Source: Bretschneidera sinensis (taxonomy: Eukaryota > Streptophyta > Magnoliopsida > Brassicales > Akaniaceae). Taken from it: a stretch of 64,000 nt of DNA. Where the stretch lies: contig CM043700.1 in NCBI GenBank assembly GCA_023935145.1, forward strand, positions 37,020,120-37,084,119, written 5' to 3'. Made by a program: the position numbers and the translations under genes. The notes beneath the pieces were generated by a model. It was given only the letters and a program-made list of their open reading frames with translations. It was not told the origin of the DNA and searched no databases. Below, in pieces: positions 11,705 through 22,151 of the stretch. Numbering within the stretch: the first letter of the stretch is position 1; the number at the start of each line of letters is the position of its first letter.

Positions 11705-12320
11705 CTACATTAAAAGTGACGTTAACAGATTATTATTGAACAATAAAAACAAACCGACTATTTTAAGATACTTAAATTGGACCTGCATATATATACCAGT
11801 TATCCTTTCTCCTAAAATAATTAACATGCATATATATGGAGCAATGCTAAAGAGACATTTCATTTGACACTCTTTACATACATCTTGAACATTTTCAAAA
11901 TAATTACTATTACATTTTCTAACAATTAGAATATGTCTATTCATAATGTATGTTTAGATGTACCAATCAGTGTACCCCAATCTTTATTCTATCTACATTT
12001 TCATATTAACATGGTTTTATGGATTGGGATGAGGATAAAATGGTTGCAAAACCATCTTCCTGGGCTTCAAAACATGCCTACCCATACCCATGAAAAGACA
12101 ATGAAGAAGCAGCATAAGCTTAGAAAAAGCAAGGGAGCAAAATCCCTAGAAAGTCTGGTACTAAGTGTGTTAACAATTTCTTTTATTGACTCCATTGCAT
12201 ATATTATATGTATTCTCATCAGTAATTAGCAAGAAAAATGGAAATTAGATGTTAAAACTAGGCAACAACTAGCTTATGTAAGGTCTAAACTTTTTATGAT
12301 TATGTTTGATTCCATCCTTG

Positions 12321-12360
<40 letters not shown>

Positions 12361-12879
12361 TCGGGGGTGCTGGCTATAATTGAATCGTCTAAGCTTTTCA
12401 TTCATGCACTGTAAAGGCAACTAAGCAAGTCATACTGTCTCTATCCAAAAATGATGCCATGATAAGATGAACATCAGATGGTTGGTAATGGCATGATAAG
12501 ATGAACATCAGATGGTTGGTAATGGTATATGGTTCAAACTAGATAACTCTTTTGATGTATTAAAAAATATAAATATTTCAGCATCAAAAGTATGAAAATG
12601 GAAGGAAAAAAATCAGTTGAAATTCTTCAAAACTAAAAGTAAAGTAGTACCCCTGATTGATTATTCAGAATTTAATCAAACTATATATACTGGTCTTTAT
12701 AATCTCATATACTTTGATCTATCACTCTATCAGCAGAGAGGTGTAATAATATACAAGTAAAAACACAAAGTGGCTTAATTGAAGAACAAAGCTTAGGGTA
12801 TGGAAACAAAACAAAACTATTTGTAAATAAAAAATAAAACAAGATTGAAGTATATATAAACACACACAAGTTTACATAG
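11705..12879. repeat. Non-coding spacer with (TA)n and a 34-bp tandem repeat
   Basis: No gene recognised. A (TA)n microsatellite lies at about 12,326-12,354. A perfect two-unit tandem repeat of 34 bp (unit starting CATGATAAGATGAACATC) is at 12,458-12,525. The open frame at 11,933-12,229 matches nothing I recognise and is probably chance. Confidence 0.5.
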
Positions 12880-12884
12880 ATATT

Positions 12885-14047
12885 TGTAGACTGAGGTTTC
12901 AATCCAAAAAGGGGGTGAATTGGGCTTTTAAAACTTTAGCTAATTAATCACAAGTTTATAAAAATGGATAAGACCACAAGCATATAAACAAGTAATATGT
13001 GTTGTAAACAAAAGAGTTTAAGGAATAGAGGATGCAAACTCAGTTTATAGTGTCTCGACAATATCGAATTCGTTTCGACCCTATGTCCACTCTCTTCAAG
13101 GAACCTCCTTGAAGTAATCCACTAAGAAACCTTAGTCGTGCAACTTCTCGGGTGTTGCACAAACCTTACAATCAATCCCTTCCTCTTGGAAGCAAATCCC
13201 TTCCTCTCGGAAGCTAATCTCTTCCTTTCGGAAGCTAATCCCTTTACAATAAATGTTGTAAAGTAAATGGTAGAGAGACAGCAATGAAAGCTAATACAAC
13301 TGAATAATATTTCTCTTTCAAGGTAAAGCTTGAAGAATGGCTCAACAATAAATATTTCAAAGTTTTTGTGTATTAATGTGCAAAGACTTGATTGAATGTG
13401 TAATATCCTGTTTTGATATGCTCAATAGAGTGGGTTTATATAACTTTGATGTAATATGGCTGTTTTGTTCTGATTTGGTACGTTTTGGTACATTTTGTGC
13501 TGAAATCTCGTGTATCAACGGTCATAATTTTTGAATTACCAGTCGACTGGATCTTAGTACCAGTCGACTGAATCAGGTGAAAAGTCTCACCTTTTAAGGC
13601 TATGACTGGTACAAGTCAACAGGAGACCTTCTGTCCAAAGTACCAGTCGACTGGTATGAAGCACCATGTCGACTAGGGACACACTGTCCCATATTCTAGT
13701 CTTCTGGTACTAGTACCAGTCGACTGGGTTGTCTCTAACCCAGTTTTTCATTCTTTGAAATGTTTTTGACTTTAAAACGTTTGAATGAAAAGTTTTCTTA
13801 AAAATGTTTTTTTTTTCAAAAATAACCATTGGACAAGCTTGTTACCTGAACCAGTGAAATTTACAACTTGATTTAGTATCTTATTTCTATACTAGATCTT
13901 CTATCTTGACTTGGAGTTTGATTCAGGTTGAGTTCTTGCACCTTAATTTTTGACTGTATGTTTTTATCGCTTAATACACTTAGATAGCATTGTTAGTATA
14001 ATAAGAGTTGTATTTTGTCATCATTAAAATGTAGGTGATGGTCAACA
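12885..14047 (-). repeat. Copia 3' LTR (left)
   Basis: 1,163 bp, starts TGTAGACTG and ends GTCAACA on the plus strand. It includes three to four tandem copies of a ~22-bp unit containing CTTCCTCTyGGAAGC (13,172-13,239) and several copies of the palindrome ACCAGTCGACTGG between 13,538 and 13,730. Homologous to 20,992-22,146. Confidence 0.93.
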
Positions 14048-14897
14048 ATCTCCCCCTTCTTGATGATGACAAAACTAATGAGAGAAAACAGTTTTAAAAA
14101 ACTAAGTGTTTGATTTTTTGAAAAAACTAGGCAGAGTTTCCTCTGTTTTTTGAATAAAACCAACCTGTAAAAAGATAAAGAACAATTTATATGCAACCTA
14201 ACCAATCAACTCAATATATAAAATCATACACCAAGTTCTTTGGAGCAATACTCCCCCTAAATCTATGCACTATTTTGAGTTTACAGTTAGTTTTCTCATT
14301 TTCTCATATTTATCCCTCGTTTTGACAACAACAATAAAAGGGGCAGTTAACTAAAAAATAAGCTATATGGTTACTACAGACATGAAGATCATGCATTAAC
14401 AAACAATTATGCAAAAATTTGGCATCATTCGGAGTTGGAAAGCCTTCCCGAACGGAATCGAAAGTTTCCAAACATGCAGAAGCAGTTTAAAGCATTTATC
14501 TGAATATAAAAAGATTTAAAGCAAGTAATCTTATTGCGCAAATGTAAAATAAGTATATGAACCAAGTCTAATCATAAAACATAAGCATATACATCACAAG
14601 TCTATACATCACAAGCTTCGGAGAGCCGAAACAGAAAGACAAAATACAATAAATGATGAAATAATGTTTGTGCTAAGAACACTGAAAAACTACATCAATA
14701 AACTCATCAAAAGGAAGATAGAAAGCAATTCAAGGAGTGGGAGAGTCAGAGCCGCCACGAGCGAGATCCTAAAACTCAGCTAGAGAGCCCTTGGTATGCT
14801 CACGGTGCAACTCAAAGTCATCTCGAAGAGAGTGGAGGTCGTAATGCATGGCGTCGACTGTAGAGCTCAAACTCTGGAAGCCGGACTGCATGGTCAG
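14048..14897 (-). other. Copia internal 3' region next to the LTR
   Basis: No protein signal. It contains the polypurine tract (plus strand TCTCCCCCTTCTTGA at 14,049-14,063) and a second, similar tract (ACTCCCCCTAAATC near 14,250). More than one polypurine tract next to the 3' LTR is known from Sireviruses. Confidence 0.6.
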
Positions 14898-15810
14898 CTA
14901 GAGGCTCGTGATAGCCTGTAGAAGATCACCATACCCAGCTGGATCAAAACTTGAGTTGCCCATAAGAAGTGCTCGGGTATCCACAACTATAGAAGTAGCA
15001 GCAGCATCTGGACCCTCGTCCTCGTCATCACTGCTATCGTCATCTCCAATCTGAATATTCTTCTCGGCCTTGGAAGAGATGAAGCTGTCTCGAACTGTGC
15101 ATCCTATCTTCTTCAGTGAATAGACGTTAATGATGTCCTTGAGGCCGATGTCCTGAGCCTCATAGGCGGGAAGAGGCACCCATAAATGCTGGAGGATGGG
15201 CGTGATAAGCATCCCATAGTGAAGGCATCTAGAGTCTCTCACTTCGTCTTTTATCATGTTGGAGAGCAGCAGGGGGTAGATATTGAAGTGGTGCCCAATT
15301 TTAAGGCACCAAATTAATACGATATATATCTTAGATAGATAGCTCCGACTCCCGGTCTCAGGTGGATGATCCAACTCACAATGAAGTTGAACAATTTCGA
15401 GTCAAATGGCATGTCACTACATGTGTGAAACGTAGTGGGGCGAAACACATAGTTAGGGTCACCCCTAACTATCTGACATGCCTCCTCATAATCAAAATTT
15501 TCTAACCATCTGCCTAGACTCCATTGGATCCCTCCCACAGGGATCCTCAGAATACTCATCAAGAGGTCGGTGTTGATCTCAAACTCCACACCTATAATAC
15601 TAGTTCTGAACCTCAGAGTCAGTGGACTGGGTTTCACCAAGTTCGCATAGAACTGGTGAATCAGTCTCGTGTAATATTTTTAATGAATCTTGACCAGTGA
15701 GGTCAAGTGAATGGCATTAAAGGCAGGTAATACATCAAAATTACCATGACGAATAGATTCGAAGTCAATGAATCTACCCATCATGATCTTTTTATGACGG
15801 ATAATAGATG
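14760..15810 (-). pseudogene. Extra downstream ORF of the Copia element (plant transposon protein-like)
   Basis: Same orientation as pol and downstream of it. Readable from about 15,810: a segment with MMGRFIDFESIRH, a broken stretch with a stop near 15,682, then LIHQFYANLVKPSPLTLRF (about 15,670-15,610), IGVEFEINTDLLMSILRIP and a C-terminal acidic stretch GDDDSSDDEDEGP. The FYANL pattern with the valine-rich strand after it resembles the 'putative plant transposon protein' domain found in many plant retroelements; its molecular role is unknown. Its position matches the env-like extra ORF of Sireviruses, but I see no clear envelope signature. At least one frameshift (about 15,320) and one stop break it. 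Confidence 0.65.
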
Positions 15811-15893
15811 TATACCTCTCTTTCGCCACCGAGCTGGAGAACAAAGAGTTGTCGAGCTCTGTTATGGGCTTCTTGCTCGCGGAGCCCCCTATG

Positions 15894-16165
15894 CCCTTCC
15901 CTATGGAATCCAGGGCCGTAGATTTGGTGGATATTGGCCTAGTAGGTGCATGTGGTCCCCCAACGGTGGTTTTTATACGGATTCTATCGTTTATTTTGGT
16001 AAAAAAGTGAGTTTTTGGTAAAAAAGGGTTATACCCTTCCCTCTCGAATATGGAGCTGTAGATTTGGTGGACCTTGGCCTAGTAGGTGCATGTGGTCCCC
16101 CAACAGTGGTTTTTTTATGGATTCTATCGGTTATTTTAGTAGAAAATGAGTTTTTGGTGGAAATT
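15894..16165. repeat. 140-bp tandem repeat inside the Copia element
   Basis: Two units with period 140, starting at 15,894 and 16,034. Both contain CCTAGTAGGTGCATGTGGTC, the poly-T GGTTTTT region and GATTCTATCG, with about one difference per ten to fifteen bases. It lies between the RT/RNase H remnant and the extra ORF. No coding role is apparent. Confidence 0.75.
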
Positions 16166-16344
16166 GGAGATTTCAACCGTAGAAAGTTGAAATGGATGGT
16201 GTGGATGAGTAGATCAAGGTGTGTCTTAAGTGTTTTGTGGATTTTTTTTATCAAAATGACGAAATTTTTTTAGAGAAAGAAAGCTTAGGGTTTTGAAAAC
16301 AGCGTAAAAATCTGAAAAAAAAAAAAAACGAAGAGACTATTTAT

Positions 16345-16630
16345 AGAATCGCGATACCAGTCAACTAGGGTTTGGTTACCAATTGACTGGGTCCTTTGCA
16401 GATTTAAAAAGTTTCACATATCAGTCGACTGGGTAATATGGTAGAAGGATACCAGTCGACTGGGTAGTTCATACCAGTCGACTAGATGATTAATAGATTT
16501 TCAAAAAAAAAATGGCTCCAAACAAGGTTTATGATTACTAGTCTACTAGTATGGACTTACCAGTTGACTGGAAGATTAGGCAGAGACTTACCAGTTGACT
16601 GGGATAAACTTACCAGTCGACTAGACCCTT
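16345..16630. repeat. Array of CCAGTCGACTGG-like palindromes (internal)
   Basis: About nine copies of a 12- to 14-bp palindrome related to ACCAGTCGACTGGT, at irregular 20-60 bp spacing (for example near 16,350, 16,379, 16,420, 16,451, 16,474, 16,558, 16,589 and 16,611). Several carry GTTGAC or GTCAAC in place of the GTCGAC core. The same motif is repeated in both LTRs of this element. Confidence 0.8.
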
Positions 16631-16779
16631 GAAAAAATTTCCAGTCTAGAGTCTTACCACGAAATTTGTTTATCTATGCTATCTTGAGTGAAGGAGTTAT
16701 TAAATAAGGTTTAATACTCTTTCACTAGATGTCAAATATGCAAAAATGATGAATGATGAAACAATCAGACATACAGTTT

Positions 16780-18700
16780 ATCATAATCTAACAATCTTAT
16801 TGACAGTCTTATTTTGCAAAAACTTGCTTCACTTAGAGGTTTTGTAAGAATGCCAGCTATTTGATCTTCTAAAGGTATGAATTCTAGTCTTATATCACCT
16901 TTTTTAGCATGGTCTTTTGTCTAATTTCTATATGTTTAGTTCTAGAGTGTTGAATAGGATTCTTGGTTAGGTTGATAGCACTAGTATTATCACAATGTAT
17001 TGGGATACTTTTAAAGTTCATGTCATAGTCTTCTAGTTGTTGTTTCATCTACATCACTTGGGCACAACAACTTCCAACTACTACATATTCTGCCTCGGCG
17101 GTTGATAGAGCAACGGAATTTTGTTTCTTGAAAAACCAAGAGGTTAACATTGTACCTAAGAATTGACATGTTCTACTTGTGTTTTTCTATCTAACCTACA
17201 CCCCGCAAAATTAGTATCTGAATATCCTACAAGCTCAATAGATGAATCTCTAAAGTACCATAATCCTAGGGTTTGAGTTCCTTGTAAATATCTAAGGATC
17301 TTTTTTTACTACAACTACATATGATTCCTTAGGATTAGCTTGAAATCTAGCACACATGTATACATTGAACATAATGTCAGGTCTACTTGCAGTCGAATAA
17401 AGTAAAGCTCTTATCATGCTTCTATAATATTTAGTATCTACACATTTACCTCCTTCATCAAGATCAAGTTTTGTTGAGGTGCTCATGGGTGTACCAAGTT
17501 GCTTTGAGCTTTCCATCTCGAACCTCTTTAGTAGATCCTTAGTGTATTTTGATTAATTGATGAAGATGCCTCATTTCAATTGTTTGATTTGAAATCCAAG
17601 GAAGTATGTGAGTTCTCCTATCATGCTCATTTCAAATTCACCTTGGATGCACTTGGCAAACTCTTGACACATAGATTCATTAATAGCACCAAATATAATA
17701 TCATCAACATATATTTGGACTAGTAGAGTGTCATTTATGTGAGTTTTTGTGAAGAGGGTTGTGTCTACTTTACCTCTTATAAAATTATTGTCAATCAAAA
17801 ATTCACTTAGTCTTTCATACCATGCTCTTGGAGCTTGCTTCAACCCATATAGAGCTTTAGAAAGCTTATAGACATGATTTGGAATACTAGGATTCTCAAA
17901 TCCAAGAGGTTGTTCAACCTATACCTCTTCTTCTATGAAGCCATTTAAGAAGGCACTCTTTACATCCATTTGAAATAACTTAAATTTATTAAAGCATGCA
18001 AAGGCTAATACGAATAGCTTCTAATCTAGCTACGGGAGCATAGGTCTCATCAGAGTATATTCCTTCTTCTTGATTATATCCCTTAGCAACTAGTCTAGCC
18101 TTGTTTTTAGTCACTATTCCATTTTCATCCATCTTATTTCTAAACACCCCTTTTAGTTCCTATTATTGTATGATTCTTAGGTCTAGGAACTAAATTCCAA
18201 ACATTGTTTCTTTCAAATTGATTTATTTCTACTTGCATGACAATTATCCACCAATTATCTATTTCGGCTTATATAAATGTTTTAGGTTCTATTTGAGACA
18301 AATAAGCTACATAATTGCAAATATTTCTAATAGAAGAACGAGTTCTTACCCCTTGTGAAGGATCACCAATTATTTGATCGATAGGGTGATAATTTACATA
18401 CCTCCAATCTTTGGGAAGATCATCCTCTTGTTGACTTGTAGATGGTTGGTCCAATTTGAGAGTTTCTATCTCTTGATTTGTTTGAGGTGAGCTCTCCTTT
18501 AGGTCAACAATGGGAGTACGTACCTCCGTTCTTGGAATGAAATCTGCATCATCATTGAAAGAAACTTCTCTACAATTAATTAGGTTAGATTCATCAAGAG
18601 TTACAAGTACGGATTCTTCTACCACTAGAGTTCTCTTGTTGAAGACTCTATAAGCCTTACTAGAGGTTAGATATCCTAAAAATATCATTTCATGTTCTTA
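16780..18700 (-). pseudogene. Copia reverse transcriptase and RNase H, decayed
   Basis: Broken remnants in order. At 18,269-18,688 is the linker that follows integrase (FLGYLTSSKAYRVFN, then an acidic variable stretch and PIDQIIGDPSQGVRTRS). RT then breaks up with many stops between 18,265 and 17,850. At 17,571-17,843 is the RT palm segment with AWYERLSEFL and the YVDDIIFG catalytic box. At 17,292-17,516 is the connection to RNase H with SMIRALLYSTASRPDIMF. RNase H traces (ADYAGC-like, antisense to about 17,200) and a final segment follow. The element could not encode an active polymerase. Confidence 0.85.
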
Positions 18701-18786
18701 GAGTCAAATTTACCCGAGTTAGTTTTATTGTTATTTAGGATGAAGCATTTATAACCAAATGTACGAAAATAGGAGATATTAGGCTT

Positions 18787-20289
18787 TCAACCTTTCCATA
18801 ATTCATACGAAGTTTTGTCAAGCATAGGCCTAATTAAAATTTTATTCAAGATATAGCAAGAAGTGTTTAGTGCTTCAGCCCAAAAGTATTTTGGTAAGTT
18901 ATTTTCACAAAGCATTGTTCTTGCAAATTCTTCTAGAGCTCTATTTTTCCTCTCAATAACTCCATTTTGTTGAGGAGTTCTAAGAGCTGAAAATTTGTGA
19001 TCAATTCTATTTTCATCACAAAATTTTGAAAAACTTTGGTTTTCAAATTCTTTTCCATGATCACTTCTATTGCTTGAAACACAAATTCCTTTTTCATTTT
19101 GAACCTTTTTGCAAAAGTTTTCAAATCCTTTGAAAGCTTCATCCGTGTAAGCAATAAAGATAACAAATGTATATCTTAAATAGTCATCAACAATAACAAG
19201 AGCATATTGATGGCCACCTAGACTAATGGTACTTATTGGACCAAATAAGTCCATATGCAAAAGTTCCAATGGTCTAGTAGTTGAGACTACATGCTTTGAT
19301 TTAAAAGAAATCCTAGTTTGTTTTCTCATTTGACAAGCATCACATACTTTGTCTTTTTCAAAATTGATTTTGGGAAGTCCAATGACTAAATCTTTTCTAG
19401 AAACGATTTTAAGCAAATTCATGTTTACATAACCAAACCTTCTATGCCATAGCCATAGGTTTTCACTAAATGCAGGAAAACATTTTTCATTTTCGAAATA
19501 CAATGATTTTAAATCAACTATATAGACATTTTCATGTCTATGGCCAACAAACTTGATCTTATTACTCTTGATATCTATAACTAGACAATGAGAGGTTTCA
19601 AATATGACTTTGTTGCCTTTGTCACAAAGTTGACTAATATTTAGTAAATTTGGCTTAAGACCTTGTACTAGCAATACATTATCTATGGTTGAGAAATCAT
19701 TACCAACTTTTCCATGTCCGATGATCTTTATTTTTGTGTTGTCTCCAATGGTGACATGTCCTCCATCTCTTAGAGTTAGCTCTTTGAATATATTCTTATC
19801 ACCGGCCATGTGCTTTGAGCATCCACTATCAAGGTACCAACAGTTACCTTTTTCTTTGGTGTGGAGATATATCTCATTTTCATCATCGATTGCCATAAGA
19901 CATAGGTTAGCAATTTTCTCATATCCGATTTCTTTATCTAAGGAGTTTTCTTCTTCGTCATCACTCCGAGCGGTTGCTATCATAGCTTTCTTCTTGAAGC
20001 TCCTGTATGGTTTGCTTGTTACCACACAATCGACCTTGATGTGACTAGGCTTCTTGTATCCATAGCACACAAGTGGTTCCCTTTTTGAAGTAAGATCCTT
20101 TGTGTAAGGTTTCTTGCTTTTCTTCAAGAACCTATGAAACCGTTTGGTGATTAAAGTCATCTCATCATCTTCTTCGCTGCTCTCCACTTCTTCTTCCATT
20201 TCCTCTTCTCTGTTGCAAGTAGAGGCTTTGAGAGCAATCACTTTTTTCTTCTTCTCATCATCATTGACAATGAGATTCATTTCTTCCAT
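18787..20289 (-). CDS. Copia protease and integrase (500-residue open remnant)
   Basis: The longest open frame in the element. N-terminal part: the end of gag with acidic stretches and a zinc-knuckle-like motif, CYGYKKPSHIKVDC, in which the second Cys of the usual CX2CX4HX4C is Tyr. Next is the protease motif YLDSGCSKHM (about residue 152). The integrase has an HHCC zinc finger (LWHRRFGYVN ... CDACQMRK), then the catalytic core with HMDLFGPI, SDHGKEFEN and the PQQNGVIERKNR glutamate. It ends at a stop before the RT region. No start-codon significance: in the live element this was part of one gag-pol polyprotein. Confidence 0.9.
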   Translation of the reverse strand: MEEMNLIVNDDEKKKKVIALKASTCNREEEMEEEVESSEEDDEMTLITKRFHRFLKKSKKPYTKDLTSKREPLVCYGYKKPSHIKVDCVVTSKPYRSFKKKAMIATARSDDEEENSLDKEIGYEKIANLCLMAIDDENEIYLHTKEKGNCWYLDSGCSKHMAGDKNIFKELTLRDGGHVTIGDNTKIKIIGHGKVGNDFSTIDNVLLVQGLKPNLLNISQLCDKGNKVIFETSHCLVIDIKSNKIKFVGHRHENVYIVDLKSLYFENEKCFPAFSENLWLWHRRFGYVNMNLLKIVSRKDLVIGLPKINFEKDKVCDACQMRKQTRISFKSKHVVSTTRPLELLHMDLFGPISTISLGGHQYALVIVDDYLRYTFVIFIAYTDEAFKGFENFCKKVQNEKGICVSSNRSDHGKEFENQSFSKFCDENRIDHKFSALRTPQQNGVIERKNRALEEFARTMLCENNLPKYFWAEALNTSCYILNKILIRPMLDKTSYELWKG

Positions 20290-20880
20290 CTAATATGTCA
20301 ACAATGACCCAAGAAGTGTTTCAATATCAAGTTTGTTGAGATCTTTGGCCTCTTGAATGACCGTCTTCTTTGGTTTCCAAGTAGGTGGCAGAGACCTTAA
20401 GATTTTTCTTGTTAGTTCAAACTCCTCAATGTTCCTACCAAGAAGCTTCAAGCCATTAACAATAGTTGTGAAACATGAGTGCATTTGAGAAATTGTTTCG
20501 TTAGGAGAAATTCTAAAAGATTCATATTCGGATACTAGCATATAGATTTTTGATTTTTTAGCCTCACTAGTTCCTTCATATGTAACTTGCAATTTATCTC
20601 AAATCTCCATAGCCGAAACACATGCAAAAATTTTATTGTATTCAGATATAACCTAAGCACAATGTAAAATACTTGTGGCTCTACTATTGAGAGACATCAT
20701 TCTATAATCCTCATCATTGAACTCAATTTTGAGTTTAGGCATTGTATAATTGATTTCTCCAATAGTTATTTCCTTTGATGGAATTCTAGGTCCCTCTTCA
20801 ATGACTCTCCATAGATTATATAATCTTGTCCTTCGACAAATATTTTCATCATGTTGTTCCAATAGTTATAGTTGGAGCCA
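20290..20880 (-). pseudogene. Copia gag, decayed
   Basis: Two open pieces of the UBN2-type gag: 20,653-20,862 (LYNLWRVIEEGP ... YRMMSLNSRATSILHC) and 20,290-20,592 (QVTYEGTSEAKKSKIYMLVSEYESF ... LPPTWKPKKTVIQEAKDL). They are separated by stops near 20,650 and 20,598. Conserved W and L/I positions match gag of Copia elements. It lies directly after the primer binding site, as expected. Confidence 0.85.
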
Positions 20881-20991
20881 TTGAACAAAGGATGCCTAGT
20901 GTAGGAGTGTCCCTCAGAATAGCTATTTGCTGTCATCGCATCAACTCAAGGATATTAAGCCTAAAATTGAGAATCTGGCTCTGATACCAAT

Positions 20992-22146
20992 TGTAGACTG
21001 AAGTTTCAACCCAAGAGGGAGGATGAATTGGGTTTTTAAAACTTTAGCTAATTAATCGCAAGTTTATAAAAACAGATAAGACCACAAACATATAAACAAG
21101 TAATATGTGCTATAAACAAAAGAGTTTAAGGAATAGAAGATGCAAACTCAGTTTATAGTGGTTTGACAATATTGGATTTGTTCCGACCCTATGTCCACTT
21201 ACTTCAAAGAACCTCCTTGAAGTAATCTACTAAGAAACCTTAGTCATGCAACTTCACGGGTGTTGCACAAACCTTACAATCAATCCCTTCCTCTTGGAAG
21301 CAAATCCCTTCCTCTCGGAAGCTAATCTCTTCCTTTCGGAAGCTAATCCCTTTACAATAAATGCTGTAAAGTAAATGATAAAGAGACAGCGATGAAAGCT
21401 AATGCAACTGAATAATATCTCTCTTTCAAGGTAAAGCTTGAAAAATGGCTCAAAAATAAATATTCCAAAGCTTTTGTGTATTAATGAGCAAAGACTTGAT
21501 TGAATGTGTAATATCCTATTTTGAAATGCTCAATAGAGTGGGTTTATATAGCCTTGATGTAATATGGTCATTTTGTTCTGATTTGGTACATTTTGTGCTG
21601 AAATCTCACGTCTCAACAGTCATAATTTTTGAATTACCAGTCGATTGGATCTTTGTACCAGTTGACTGGGTCAAGTGAAAAGTCTCACCTTTTAAGGCTA
21701 TGACTGGTACCAGTCGACTGGGACCTTCCGTCCAAAATACCAGTCGACTGGTATAAGGCACCTAGTCGACTGGGGACATACTGTCCCATATTCCAATCTT
21801 CTGGTATAAGCACCAGTCTACTAGGTTGTCTCTAACCAAGTTTTTCATTCTTTGAAATGTTTTTTACTTTAAAACATTTGAATGAATAGTTTTGTTAAAA
21901 ATGTTTTTTTTCTTTCAAAAAGAGCCATTGAACAAGCTTGTTACCTGAACCGGTGAGATTTACAACTTGATTTAATACCTTATATCTATACTAGATCTTC
22001 TATCTTGACTTGGAGTTTGATTCAGGTTGAGTTCTTACACCTTGATTTCTGGCTATATGCTTTTATCGCTTAATACACTTAGATAGCATTGTTAGTATAA
22101 TAAGAGTTGTGTTTTGTCATCATTAAAATATAGGTGAGGGTCAACA
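20992..22146 (-). repeat. Copia 5' LTR (right)
   Basis: 1,155 bp, starts TGTAGACTG and ends GTCAACA on the plus strand. It pairs with 12,885-14,047. Palindrome copies lie near 21,637, 21,657, 21,708, 21,740, 21,761 and 21,813. The primer binding site lies 2 bases inside the element. Confidence 0.93.
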
Positions 22147-22151
22147 ATATT

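Larger units (their letters stand above)
12880..22151 (-). mobile_element. Ty1/Copia LTR retrotransposon, Sirevirus-like
   Basis: Complete structure on the minus strand. Both LTRs run TG to CA (12,885-14,047 and 20,992-22,146). A 5-bp target duplication ATATT lies at 12,880-12,884 and 22,147-22,151. The primer binding site reads TGGTATCAGAGCCA on the minus strand (complement at 20,976-20,989), matching the usual initiator-Met tRNA site. A purine-rich tract lies beside the 3' LTR (14,048-14,063), with a second similar tract near 14,250. Gene order is gag, protease, integrase, RT, RNase H, then an extra downstream ORF. Long LTRs, more than one polypurine tract and the extra ORF fit the Sirevirus lineage. 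Coding regions carry many stops and frameshifts, and the two LTRs differ by substitutions and small indels, so the insertion is not recent. Confidence 0.95.

Noticed and set aside
11933..12229. 98-residue plus-strand ORF in the spacer before the Copia element
   Set aside because: No recognisable motif, poor start context, AT-rich composition and no counterpart elsewhere; treated as chance.
19685..20044. 119-residue plus-strand ORF opposite Copia pol
   Set aside because: Antisense of the gag/protease coding region, without family signal.
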